Shown here in pieces: positions 34,361-42,242 of a stretch of DNA of 64,000 nt. Below the pieces are notes generated by a model, which did not search any database, was not told the origin of the DNA, and worked only from the letters and a program-made list of their open reading frames with translations. The DNA is from JAPUEK01 sp963815355 (lineage in GTDB: Bacteria; Pseudomonadota; Alphaproteobacteria; Rhodobacterales; Rhodobacteraceae), in NCBI GenBank assembly GCA_963815355.1, contig CAWFGJ010000013.1:1-64000 (forward strand). Direction: 5' to 3'. The translations under genes were made by a program, and so were the position numbers. Numbering within the stretch: position 1 is the first letter of the stretch; each line of letters starts with the position of its first letter.

Positions 34361-34480
34361 TGCAATCGTCAGGAACCAGTGGGCGCCCTTGAATTCGGCC
34401 CCAAAACTGCGGTTGAACCCTTCGACAACGGCATTGTCAGCTGGCTTGCTGGGGCAGGAGTAGTCGGGCCCGAGCGGCAA
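34361..34480 (-). mobile_element. IS3-family transposase (orfB) remnant
   Basis: The minus strand reads YSCPSKPADNAVVEGFNRSF, then GAEFKGAHWFLTIA. This is the region around the catalytic Glu in the integrase domain of IS3-type transposases (normally S-R-P-G-K-P-T-D-N-A-x-x-E-x-F-N ... HWF). The match ends at TIA and the rest is unrelated. No terminal inverted repeats or other parts of the element were found, so it is a dead fragment. It lies right beside the 3' end of the tailoring gene cluster. Confidence 0.65.
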
Positions 34481-34503
34481 GGCGGGGGGATGCGGCTGAC
34501 ACG

Positions 34504-35352
34504 TTATGCCAGGATGGCCCCAAGCACGGGGAGGGCTGTGGTGATGTCGGCCCAGTCGGAGAAGGTTTCGGTGGCGACCTGAGCGGTTCTGAGCGATTGT
34601 CGTGAACGCAGTTTCAGCGCCGCTTCCGTCGGCCGGGGCGACGACCCGGACATGCTGGTCAAGAGAATCGTTTCGGTCCGGCTGGCCTGCAACATTGGAA
34701 CGATGCTGTATTCGACGTCCGGTTTTCGCAAGAAAACATCAAAAATAGCCGGGTCGACGGCAAGCGAAAATATCCCGGCACGCTGGTCGATCCGACCAAG
34801 CGCTGTGCGCAGGATGTTGGCGCCGACCGCGCCATACTGATCGGTAATCGACCTGATCTGCTGGCGGAAACTCGCCTCATCGGCGCCTCTTAGCATCACG
34901 AGGCGTTGCCACAGCTGCGCGCGCACATCGGAGGCAAACGACCATTCAAGGGGCAGGTTACACAGGACCAGACGCGAAAGCCGGCCCGCCCAGACATTCT
35001 CGGCCGCCAGCGCAATCATCGCGCCCCAGCCATTGCCCAACAGCATCGTGCGCCCTGCCCCGTGCGCCCGCAAAACGGCCGCCATCACATCGACATAAGT
35101 CTGGATCGTATAAAGGGGCTCCGGCAGAACCGTGCTGCGCCCACGGCCCGGAAAATCAGGCGCGACCACCGTCCAGCCCCGCGCCGCCAGAGTGGCTGCA
35201 AGGGGCGCGATGTCTGCCCCGCTGCCAACCAGATCATGAAGGTAAATCACCGTGCCTTTGGGTTCCGCGGCAGGCGTTATCCTGACGTGAATGTAGCTGA
35301 AGGCGCCGCCCAGCTCTATCATGATCGGCTGTTCAAGGGTGACGGCGCTCAC
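34504..35352 (-). CDS. Alpha/beta-hydrolase-fold protein lacking the catalytic triad
   Basis: A 282-residue alpha/beta-hydrolase fold. The oxyanion and core strands are clear (KGTVIYLHDLVGSGADIAPL; GWTVVAPDFPGRGRS). The nucleophile elbow, usually G-x-S-x-G, reads L-G-N-G-W-G, so Ser is replaced by Asn. The usual acid loop is TILLTSMSGSSPRP without an Asp, and the C-terminal region that should hold G-x-G-H reads VATETFSDWADITTALP without a His. All three catalytic positions therefore seem lost. Its ATG overlaps the stop of the glycosyltransferase gene (ATGA), so the two proteins are made together and may form a complex (inference). Confidence 0.75.
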   Translation of the reverse strand: MSAVTLEQPIMIELGGAFSYIHVRITPAAEPKGTVIYLHDLVGSGADIAPLAATLAARGWTVVAPDFPGRGRSTVLPEPLYTIQTYVDVMAAVLRAHGAGRTMLLGNGWGAMIALAAENVWAGRLSRLVLCNLPLEWSFASDVRAQLWQRLVMLRGADEASFRQQIRSITDQYGAVGANILRTALGRIDQRAGIFSLAVDPAIFDVFLRKPDVEYSIVPMLQASRTETILLTSMSGSSPRPTEAALKLRSRQSLRTAQVATETFSDWADITTALPVLGAILA

Positions 35353-36509
35353 GCTGAAATCACCTTTTCCAAAAGCGTTTCAAGGTGGTCAGTCCGGTCG
35401 GAAGGATCGTGTTGCGCCCATTGTTCCAACGCGGCGGTGGCCCGTTCGGCGCGGTATTCGGCGTCGCTCCACAGTTCGGACAGGGCAATAGCCCAAGGCA
35501 AGGCCGCGCTGCGTGGCGGAATAAGCTTGGGGTTCTTGCGCAACGGATCGGGCACACCCAGCAAGATGGCGCCCGTTCCCAAATGCTCGGCCAGACCGCC
35601 GTGGTTGCTGGCCACAACCGGAAGACCCAAGGACATTGCCTCGATCGCCGTTCGCCCACCGCTTTCGTGCCAGACCGATGGCATGAGCAAAATCCGGGTG
35701 CGCGCGAAAATGTCTCCCATATCGGCCTGCAAGCCGATGCGGCGGATCGAACGGAGATCAGAGAACGGCAGGCCTGTTTCGGCTTCGATCCGCTGAAGAC
35801 TGGCGCGGCTTTCGACAACCATGAACCGGGCCACCGGCAGCATTTCCCGCATCATTTCGACAATCCGGTAGAACAGCGTCACACCCTTTTCGTAGGTTGG
35901 ATTGACGAAAGTTATGAAACCCGGTCCGTCGGAACGGGTGATCTCGGGGCGGGCGATGAATTTTCCGATCATCTCAGAACCAAGCCCAAGACGGTCTTGA
36001 TACAGGGCCTGCGTCGCGCGCGAGTCCGTCAGAATAATGTCGGCCAAGTCGAACGCGGAAATGTCGCGGTACATCGGGTTGGCAAGGTAGAAGGCGATCT
36101 TGGCACCCTTGGACTTCAGCATCCGGCGCATATCTTTTTCGAATGACGTCCCCCCGAAACTGATCACAAGATCAGGGGCGAACGCGCTGGCCAGCCCGCT
36201 GACCCGATTGGTAACCGACTGGATCTGGTCCTTGGTCAACGCGGCAACCCTGTGGTCGCCCGCAAGAACCACGACATGGCGCAGGGGTCCGTCCTGCAAC
36301 TCCCAGGTCTGATCATCTTTTTCGCTGAACTTCGTCCAGCGCAACATTTGCGCCTCGGTCTCGAACGGGGCCTGATCGAAACACGCTGCCGTCATTGCCA
36401 CAACCTCATGCCCGCGCGCGCCGAGCATCTTCAGGATGGTGCGCACCGAGATTGCGGCTCCGCTGGCCGGATCTGCCAAGCTGTTCAGGGCGGTGAAGAG
36501 GATACGCAT
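35349..36509 (-). CDS. GT4-type glycosyltransferase
   Basis: A 386-residue GT-B glycosyltransferase. The N-terminal Rossmann half starts MRILFTALNSLADPASGAAI, and the C-terminal donor domain carries RIGLQADMGDIFARTRILLM, then the GT4 E-x7-E element in ESGGRTAIEAMSLGLPVVAS NHGG. This predicts retaining sugar transfer from a nucleotide sugar. ATG 36509 is chosen; an upstream in-frame start at 36578 overlaps the P450 gene. It lies eight bases after the P450 stop and overlaps the hydrolase-like gene by four bases. The acceptor is unknown and may be the P450 product. Confidence 0.85.
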   Translation of the reverse strand: MRILFTALNSLADPASGAAISVRTILKMLGARGHEVVAMTAACFDQAPFETEAQMLRWTKFSEKDDQTWELQDGPLRHVVVLAGDHRVAALTKDQIQSVTNRVSGLASAFAPDLVISFGGTSFEKDMRRMLKSKGAKIAFYLANPMYRDISAFDLADIILTDSRATQALYQDRLGLGSEMIGKFIARPEITRSDGPGFITFVNPTYEKGVTLFYRIVEMMREMLPVARFMVVESRASLQRIEAETGLPFSDLRSIRRIGLQADMGDIFARTRILLMPSVWHESGGRTAIEAMSLGLPVVASNHGGLAEHLGTGAILLGVPDPLRKNPKLIPPRSAALPWAIALSELWSDAEYRAERATAALEQWAQHDPSDRTDHLETLLEKVISA

Positions 36510-36517
36510 TCGGCCAC

Positions 36518-37819
36518 CTACGATCTGGGAAGGACGCGAAGAAAATTTCCGCCGTGGCGTCGCAGGCTCGCATCCCACCGAAACGCCAGATTTGCCGGCC
36601 CACCCGGGCCGATGCAGGTGCGTTCCAAAAACAGCGCCACAGCGATCAACAGTTCGGTATTGGCAAAACGAACACCGGGGCAGATGCGGCGACCGTCCCC
36701 GAAGGGCAGCAGGTTGCCCGCGGCTTCCTTTGCCGGGCGCCCCAAAGGATGACGGTCCAACCGCAGCTTGGAGGGGTCGGCAAAGACGCCGCTGTCATGT
36801 TGCAGCCCGATGATCGAAACAAGAATCCGATTGCCCTTGGTGATCTTCCAGCCGTCGATGGTATCGTCGGCCAGCGCGCGCCGACTGATGAGCGGAATGG
36901 GAGGGAATATCCGTAGCGTTTCCCACAAGAACGCTTGCAGTCGAACGGCCCCCGACAAAGCCTCTGCATCTGACGACGCCCCTTCGGGCAAAGCAGCAAT
37001 CTCTTGTCGCAATTCTTCCTGAATATTCGGATGGCGTGCGAGCAGATACAAAGCCCAACTGATCGCACAGGCGGTGGTGTCCATTCCGGCGAAAAGAAGT
37101 GTCGCCATTTCGCCAAACACATCGACGCCCGTGTTGTCTGTCTGCGCGATCATGCCCAGCAAACCCGCGCCAGCTTCCGGCGCCGCTGCAACCGCTTCGG
37201 CAAAACGGTTTCCCAACCGAAGCAGCGCGGCGCTGGCTGTCGCTTGCTGCGCCTCCATCGCTTGCGCGGAAACAGCCGACGAAGGGAAATTCAAAACAGT
37301 GCCAAAGCGCAGCACGGTCCGCATATCGGCAAGCACCGAATGCCCCCAATCTTCGAAAGGATACCCCAGAACGGTCTGACACACTGTGCGCGCGGCAGCG
37401 AAATCAACCTCAGTATCGACATTCACGGCTTGGCCGTTGGCGCTTTGTGCAAGAAGGTTCCCGATGGCGTCGACAAAGAAGGGACGCGCCGTTTCGGTCA
37501 CGCGTTCGGCAGTCTGGCCCGTGATGAAGGGCTGCGAGCGATCCCGCAACGCGCGCCAGATCTCACCGTCGGCGGTCAGCCGGCTTTCACCGAAAAAGCC
37601 GCGATATTCGCCAAAATACTTCGGGTAGTTGTCGGTGTTGTCCCGCAGCACTTGCCGGGCGGATTGGGCATTCTGAACGACATGGTAAACATGCCCGCCC
37701 AGTTCCATGTCAATGTTCTTGCCCGGCGCGCGACTGGCCAGTTCGTAGAGAACGAAGCATGGACTGTCGATCCATTCGTTGGCCCAGCGGGTGCCACGGG
37801 TTTCCAGATATAGTGCCAA
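36518..37819 (-). CDS. Cytochrome P450
   Basis: About 433 residues with all P450 landmarks: the I-helix LLFAGMDTTACAISWALYLL, the K-helix E-x-x-R (WETLRIFPPIPLISRR), the R-A-L-A-D region and the haem loop FGDGRRICPGVRFANTE with the thiolate Cys. No membrane anchor was seen. No ATG is available near the start; TTG 37819 follows GCGAGG by five bases and is preferred over TTG 37864. Soluble class I P450s need ferredoxin partners, none of which is in the window. It heads the tight P450-glycosyltransferase-hydrolase-like operon. Confidence 0.85.
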   Translation of the reverse strand: MALYLETRGTRWANEWIDSPCFVLYELASRAPGKNIDMELGGHVYHVVQNAQSARQVLRDNTDNYPKYFGEYRGFFGESRLTADGEIWRALRDRSQPFITGQTAERVTETARPFFVDAIGNLLAQSANGQAVNVDTEVDFAAARTVCQTVLGYPFEDWGHSVLADMRTVLRFGTVLNFPSSAVSAQAMEAQQATASAALLRLGNRFAEAVAAAPEAGAGLLGMIAQTDNTGVDVFGEMATLLFAGMDTTACAISWALYLLARHPNIQEELRQEIAALPEGASSDAEALSGAVRLQAFLWETLRIFPPIPLISRRALADDTIDGWKITKGNRILVSIIGLQHDSGVFADPSKLRLDRHPLGRPAKEAAGNLLPFGDGRRICPGVRFANTELLIAVALFLERTCIGPGGPANLAFRWDASLRRHGGNFLRVLPRS

Positions 37820-37841
37820 CGGAGCCTCGCAGAATAGATCA

Positions 37842-37861
37842 TGCCCCCACCTTGGGGGGCA
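37842..37861 (-). terminator. GC hairpin between the beta-barrel gene and the P450 gene
   Basis: TGCCCCC (37842-37848) and GGGGGCA (37855-37861) form a perfect seven-base stem with a six-base loop, downstream of the outer-membrane protein stop at 37888. There is no T tract, so it may be an attenuator or mRNA stabiliser. If a longer P450 start at 37864 were used, it would lie inside that gene. Confidence 0.4.
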
Positions 37862-37887
37862 CAACCTGAAGGACGACAGGCCACAGA

Positions 37888-38844
37888 TCAGAACGTGGTC
37901 GTGAACCCGACAAAGAAGCCATCAATCAAGCGGGCCTTGCCGTTTGAGTTGTTGTCATTGGAAAACGCGTCAACGTTCCAGAACTGCTGGGCTTGGTAGC
38001 CAACCGACAGCTTGGCTTCCTCGGACACGTAGTAGTCGACCGCCAGTTTGGCCGTCACGTTCAGGACAGTCTGACTGCTGGTTTCCGAAAAGCCGGAATT
38101 CACGTTGATGGGTTGACCGCCGGAACCGCCGGAGCCGCCCGAATATCCCTCGGCGCTGAGGAAGGTCTGGTCTTTGCGCTGCCCAAACAGCGCTGCAGCC
38201 CCGACTTGGCCCGAGAAGCCGAAACCACCCACTTTGGCCTTGCTCGCATAGCCGATTCCAACCCGCGGGCCGATGCCGACGAAGGAGGAGGACACGTCGA
38301 GGCCTATGTTCAAATAGTCGCTGTTCAACCCCGAGCCGGTCTTGTCGAAAGACGCATTGCTATCAGAATTCAATGCGAGGCCACGCAGGCCGCCGAACAT
38401 CCGCATATTGCCGTCGCCAACCGCCCTGGTGGAGCCGATTTCGACATCCATTGCACCGAACGACAAGTCGTTGGTCACCGTGCTGATGTAGCCGCCGCTG
38501 AAATTCTGATTGAAACCGCTTCCCTCGAACATCCGGTCGTTATTCATGGATCCGCCGAACGAAAGCCCAACACTCAGATCGCGGGTCTCAGACACATTTC
38601 GGGACAGCGATATCGCCCCCATATAACCAAGATCCGGCCCGCTGCCGAATTTGTCTTCAAGTTCTGAAGTTTGACCCCACTTGTCGGCCGGAGCCTTGTC
38701 GAGGCGCCCAAACGTGCCTTCAAAAGAAAGCGTGTAATTGTGCGCGCCGACATCCTCGGCCGCCTCTGCGGCGAATGCCGGTGCAAGACCGCCGGTGGCC
38801 AAAGCCATGGCAGAGGCAGAGGTCAAGAGTGTGGAGTAATTCAA
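37888..38844 (-). CDS. Outer-membrane beta-barrel protein
   Basis: A 318-residue protein with a signal peptide (LNYSTLLTSASAMALATG, cleavage near AFA-AE). The mature part is a series of alternating strands such as TLSFEGTFGRLDK, GYMGAISLSRNVSETRDLSV and FVGIGPRVGIGYASKAKVGG, ending in the C-terminal aromatic residue of FFVGFTTTF needed for BAM insertion. It resembles Lpg1974/MOMP-like pore families. A TTG start at 38844 is proposed, as no ATG precedes the signal sequence within the plausible range. A Ser/Gly loop (YSGGSGGSGGQP) is probably exposed. It may be a porin or the outer-membrane partner of the neighbouring cluster. Confidence 0.65.
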   Translation of the reverse strand: MNYSTLLTSASAMALATGGLAPAFAAEAAEDVGAHNYTLSFEGTFGRLDKAPADKWGQTSELEDKFGSGPDLGYMGAISLSRNVSETRDLSVGLSFGGSMNNDRMFEGSGFNQNFSGGYISTVTNDLSFGAMDVEIGSTRAVGDGNMRMFGGLRGLALNSDSNASFDKTGSGLNSDYLNIGLDVSSSFVGIGPRVGIGYASKAKVGGFGFSGQVGAAALFGQRKDQTFLSAEGYSGGSGGSGGQPINVNSGFSETSSQTVLNVTAKLAVDYYVSEEAKLSVGYQAQQFWNVDAFSNDNNSNGKARLIDGFFVGFTTTF

Positions 38845-38945
38845 TGTGCCAATCCCCGGTCGTTGTTTTTTATATATTGCGGGTTCAGCTTTGAAATTAC
38901 GAATACAATTCAGAAAAGGTAGCTGATCGTGTCGGAATTGCCACT

Positions 38946-39767
38946 TCAGATTGTGTAGCCATGCAACGCCATTTCCGGTGCGCACTGTTGCAAAACCCGG
39001 TCGATTTGCGCCGAAGTCAGGTGATCTTGCCACTGTCCCGCCACCCCGCTTCGAAAGAAACGATCTGTGCTGGCAGGACGTTCACTAAAACCACCGCGCC
39101 GTTCCGCATCGGCAAGGGCCGAAAACGACGTCTTTTCAATGGCCGCATCGACGGCCTCCGGCGTCACCGGCAGGCGTAAAAAGGTGGCAAGACGGCGAAA
39201 ACTTTCTGACGGCGCGCTCAGGCAATCCTCATACCGCAGGGTCAGGATGGGTTCACCCGGCAGCGCCTTCCAACTGCGCACGTTCTCTGGCCAACTTCCT
39301 GAAATCATGTAACTTCCCCCCGGTGCGCGGGGAAGAATCCGCCCCCTTTCCAGCAGAAGGTCAATTGCGCCGTCCATCGTGAGATTGCGAAAGAACGCAT
39401 AAGACACAACAACATCCAACGGATTGCGGACCACATAGACAGCGGCGGCCGTCAGACCGGATGACAACGTCGGCGTGCCAAGATGGATGCCGCGAAGATT
39501 GTGGGTTTTCAAAAGCACAAACGGCTTTTGAGAGGCGGCAAAGCTCTGCGCTTGCGGTCGAATACGCGCGAGTTCGCTATTCGAAAGGCGCGTCATCGGG
39601 CTGTCAGAAAACGGCTGGTAAAATGCGGCGGCATTTTCGTTCGGCGCAAATTGCTGCACCATGTTCGGGTTCGAAGCAGCGCCCGGATACAGCAACTCCA
39701 TCAAGAACAGTCGCATCCAAGTGTTGCCTGATTTCGGATACGAGGCGATCCAGACAATACGACCCAC
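38946..39767 (-). CDS. PAPS-dependent sulfotransferase
   Basis: A 273-residue sulfotransferase. The 5'-phosphosulfate loop is IVWIASYPKSGNTWMRLFLM, and the 3'-phosphate binding motif is AAAVYVVRNPLDVVVSYAFF (R and S in YVVRNPxDVxxS). The order and the length fit cytosolic carbohydrate/lipid sulfotransferases. It transfers sulfate from PAPS to a hydroxyl or amine. Its start is five bases after the stop of the acyltransferase-like gene, so they are co-transcribed. The acceptor is unknown; a glycosylated product from the nearby cluster is a reasonable idea. Confidence 0.85.
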   Translation of the reverse strand: MGRIVWIASYPKSGNTWMRLFLMELLYPGAASNPNMVQQFAPNENAAAFYQPFSDSPMTRLSNSELARIRPQAQSFAASQKPFVLLKTHNLRGIHLGTPTLSSGLTAAAVYVVRNPLDVVVSYAFFRNLTMDGAIDLLLERGRILPRAPGGSYMISGSWPENVRSWKALPGEPILTLRYEDCLSAPSESFRRLATFLRLPVTPEAVDAAIEKTSFSALADAERRGGFSERPASTDRFFRSGVAGQWQDHLTSAQIDRVLQQCAPEMALHGYTI

Positions 39768-39772
39768 GAATT

Positions 39773-40246
39773 TTAGCCGTCTTTGGTGACGTTTAGAACC
39801 GTTGCCTTGCGGCTGTGTTTCAACTGCCCGTCATAGCCGCGCTTGAAAAATACCCGCCGGCCTTTGTTCAATTCACGCGCTCCGCGGATCAGACGCGCGG
39901 TCGCCGCCTTATCATCGGAAACAAAGATGGTCAGTGCCGCGGCATCACTGCCTTCGGCCTTCATCGGTCGCAGGATCGCCCGGTTTTCTGCCCATTCTTC
40001 GCCGATCGCCTTGGTGGTCAAAAGCCAGCCGATATAGCCGACCATGCGGTCACCCTCCATCGCAGCCAGATTGTGGCCGTCCTGCAACTGGGTCCGGATG
40101 ACCGGGGCGATGGCCGAAACTTCGAAAGTACCAAAGGGCTCACTGTCGGACAGGAAATCAATCACCATCCCGAAAGCCTGAAACGTCGGCGAAAGGCCGA
40201 CGATCACCACAGTGCTGGGCGAAGTGCTGGGCGGTTGCTCGTTCAT
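39773..40246 (-). CDS. HlyC/GNAT-like acyltransferase candidate
   Basis: A 157-residue protein not firmly recognised. Starting at ATG 40246, the layout FQAFGMVIDFLSDSEPFGTF, IAPVIRTQLQDGHN, MEGDRMVGYIGWLL and the last part RRVFFKRGYDGQLK resembles the toxin-activating lysine acyltransferases (HlyC type), a GNAT-like fold. The critical His of HlyC is not at the expected place (S-D-S-E-P). It could equally be a plain GNAT. It is in one operon with the sulfotransferase, which suggests joint modification of one product. Confidence 0.35.
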   Translation of the reverse strand: MNEQPPSTSPSTVVIVGLSPTFQAFGMVIDFLSDSEPFGTFEVSAIAPVIRTQLQDGHNLAAMEGDRMVGYIGWLLTTKAIGEEWAENRAILRPMKAEGSDAAALTIFVSDDKAATARLIRGARELNKGRRVFFKRGYDGQLKHSRKATVLNVTKDG

Positions 40247-40548
40247 TGTATCGGTCAAAATGCCCCCGCAAGGAAATCGGGCGGGCCTTCCGCCGAATGG
40301 GGTTGAGCCTAGTTGATGCAACGTGCCAAGGGAAGCCTGAGGGGCGGCGCTATAGGAAGAAACCAGCTTGCGCCACTTGCAGACCATGATCCCCTTGCCA
40401 GCGACGGCTTGGCATTTGCGGCAGAGGCAGGGCTGTTCTGAACGCCCCGTCGTCCCGGCTTCGGTTTTCAGCCAGCCTGATAGCCTCGCGGCAAAGGGGG
40501 CAAGCCTGCGCGGTTGCTCGGCACACTTAAGCGCTGGCGCAGCCGCCC
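40247..40548. other. Intergenic region, nothing recognised
   Basis: About 300 bases between the acyltransferase-like gene and the DUF2306 gene, both on the minus strand. It should hold the promoter of the acyltransferase-sulfotransferase operon. No gene, repeat or hairpin of note was found. Confidence 0.4.
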
Positions 40549-41196
40549 CTAGCCCCAGGCAGCACCAGTTTGTCTGCGGATGAACCATTCGGCCACCGCA
40601 AGGTTCAAGACCCATGCGGCGCCCATGAGCAGCGCCCTCGGAATCTCAGCCGGCAGGCCGACCAACAAGATCCACGGCAGTTGTGTCACGGCCTGCGTGC
40701 CTGCACCCAAAGCGATGGCATAGGCGCGCATCATCCAGGCGCGGTGCTGGGCAAAGTCGCGTCGCAAGATCGCGGCGATCCCCAAGACCATGGCCAGCAC
40801 CATGCCGGCCCCAAAGAACAGCCGGAAGAAATACAGCAGCAGCCCGTCGTTCGGCCCATAGGGATAGAATTGATTCATCCACAGGCCAGACAGACCAGCG
40901 ACGATATCCGCAGGCGCCGCGATCCGCCCAACCATACGGTGCCAGCGCGGAAAGCGGCGGCGAAAGCCGGGCCAGAACAGCAAGGCGCCAAGGATGCAAA
41001 ACAGGCTGGCGCCGATGATGTGCAACTGGACGGGCAGCGGGTGCGCAAAGAATCTGGCGTTTGCAAGTGTGACGGTCTCACCCGTGGCCAGCGACACCAG
41101 CCGCACCACCCCTGCGGCGACGGGAATGACGCTGAGCGCCAAAAGCCCCGCCGCGATAGGCCAGCCTTCCCGGATCGATGGTCGTTTGAACTGCAT
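40549..41196 (-). CDS. DUF2306 membrane protein
   Basis: A 215-residue protein with six or seven helices and the DUF2306 features: HPLPVQLHIIGASLFCILGA, the His in RRFPRWHRMVGRIAAPADIV, and QHRAWMMRAYAIALGAGTQA. His residues in the helices suggest haem or quinone binding, but function is unknown. ATG 41196 is preferred to 41202 as AGGAG sits seven bases before it. It is divergent from a LysR gene (84 bases), which probably controls it. Confidence 0.8.
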   Translation of the reverse strand: MQFKRPSIREGWPIAAGLLALSVIPVAAGVVRLVSLATGETVTLANARFFAHPLPVQLHIIGASLFCILGALLFWPGFRRRFPRWHRMVGRIAAPADIVAGLSGLWMNQFYPYGPNDGLLLYFFRLFFGAGMVLAMVLGIAAILRRDFAQHRAWMMRAYAIALGAGTQAVTQLPWILLVGLPAEIPRALLMGAAWVLNLAVAEWFIRRQTGAAWG

Positions 41197-41280
41197 GATC
41201 ATACTCCTTTCGAAGCGGTCTACTTATGCGCATCATCGAAATAAATTGCGGAAAATCGGCTTTTCGTTATACAAATATGC

Positions 41281-42165
41281 ATGAATTGGCAGACCTCCCC
41301 CTTTGACTGGAATCAGGCGCGCGCCTTCCTTGCGACTGCGGAGGCGGGCAGCCTGTCTTCGGCCGCCCGCGCTTTGGGGCTGACGCAACCCACCTTGTCG
41401 CGGCAGGTGGCGGCGTTGGAGGAGGCGCTGGGTGTCGTCTTGTTTGACCGGGTGGGGCGGTCTTTGGCGATCACGCCGACGGGGGTCGAACTTCTGGACC
41501 AGTTTCGCGCGATGGGCGCGGCTGCGGCCAACATTGCCCTAGCGGCTTCTGGCCAGTCACAAGCGATCGAGGGGCAGGTCTGCATCACGGCCAGCGACGC
41601 GCTGTCGGCCTATTTCCTGCCGCCGATTCTGATGCGCCTGCGCGATCTGGCGCCCGGAATCGAGGTTGAGGTTCTGGCGTCAAACGACATCCGGGATTTG
41701 CGGCGGCGTGAGGCAGATATCGCCATCCGCCACGCCCGCCCGGACCAGCCGGAACTGATTGCGAAACTGGTCCGCACGTCGCAGGCCCATTTCTACGCCG
41801 CGACCAGTTATCTGGACCGGCATGGCCGCCCCCAATCTGCCGCCGATCTGTTGGATGCCACCTTCATCGGCTTCGCCCCGGTCGAGCGGCTGATCGCCGG
41901 GCTGAACGCGTGCGGCCTTGCCCTGACCCGGTCGCAGTTCAAGGTGGTGACGGACAACGGCGTGGTGGCGGGCGAGTTGATCCGGCAGGGCTTTGGCATC
42001 GGGGTCATGCCAAAGGAATTCGCAGGCATTCTGCCGGGCGTTGAACCGGTTCTGCCGGACCTTGTGTCCTTGCCGGTGCCGTTCTGGCTGACCACCCACC
42101 GCGAGCTTTTGACCAGCCGCCGCATCCGCGTGGTCTATGATCTTCTGGCGGACGCTTTTTCGTAA
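41281..42165 (+). CDS. LysR-family regulator
   Basis: A 294-residue LysR protein with an N-terminal HTH (QARAFLATAEAGSLSSAARA; LGLTQPTLSRQVAALEEALG) and an effector-binding domain (EVLASNDIRDLRRREADIAI RHARPDQP). It is divergent from the DUF2306 gene and convergent with a hydrolase. A perfect palindrome CGTAACGTTACG overlaps its stop codon, possibly by chance. Confidence 0.9.
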   Translation: MNWQTSPFDWNQARAFLATAEAGSLSSAARALGLTQPTLSRQVAALEEALGVVLFDRVGRSLAITPTGVELLDQFRAMGAAAANIALAASGQSQAIEGQVCITASDALSAYFLPPILMRLRDLAPGIEVEVLASNDIRDLRRREADIAIRHARPDQPELIAKLVRTSQAHFYAATSYLDRHGRPQSAADLLDATFIGFAPVERLIAGLNACGLALTRSQFKVVTDNGVVAGELIRQGFGIGVMPKEFAGILPGVEPVLPDLVSLPVPFWLTTHRELLTSRRIRVVYDLLADAFS

Positions 42166-42242
42166 CGTTACGGCCGTGTCTCATCACAGAGCGGATCGCG
42201 AGGAGCAGTTTCGGCCTGCACAGCTTCCGCAAGCTGGCCGCT

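Noticed and set aside
42161..42172. Perfect palindrome CGTAACGTTACG at the LysR stop codon
   Set aside because: Lies at the 3' end of the gene with no T tract and no likely promoter nearby; a 12-bp palindrome can occur by chance.
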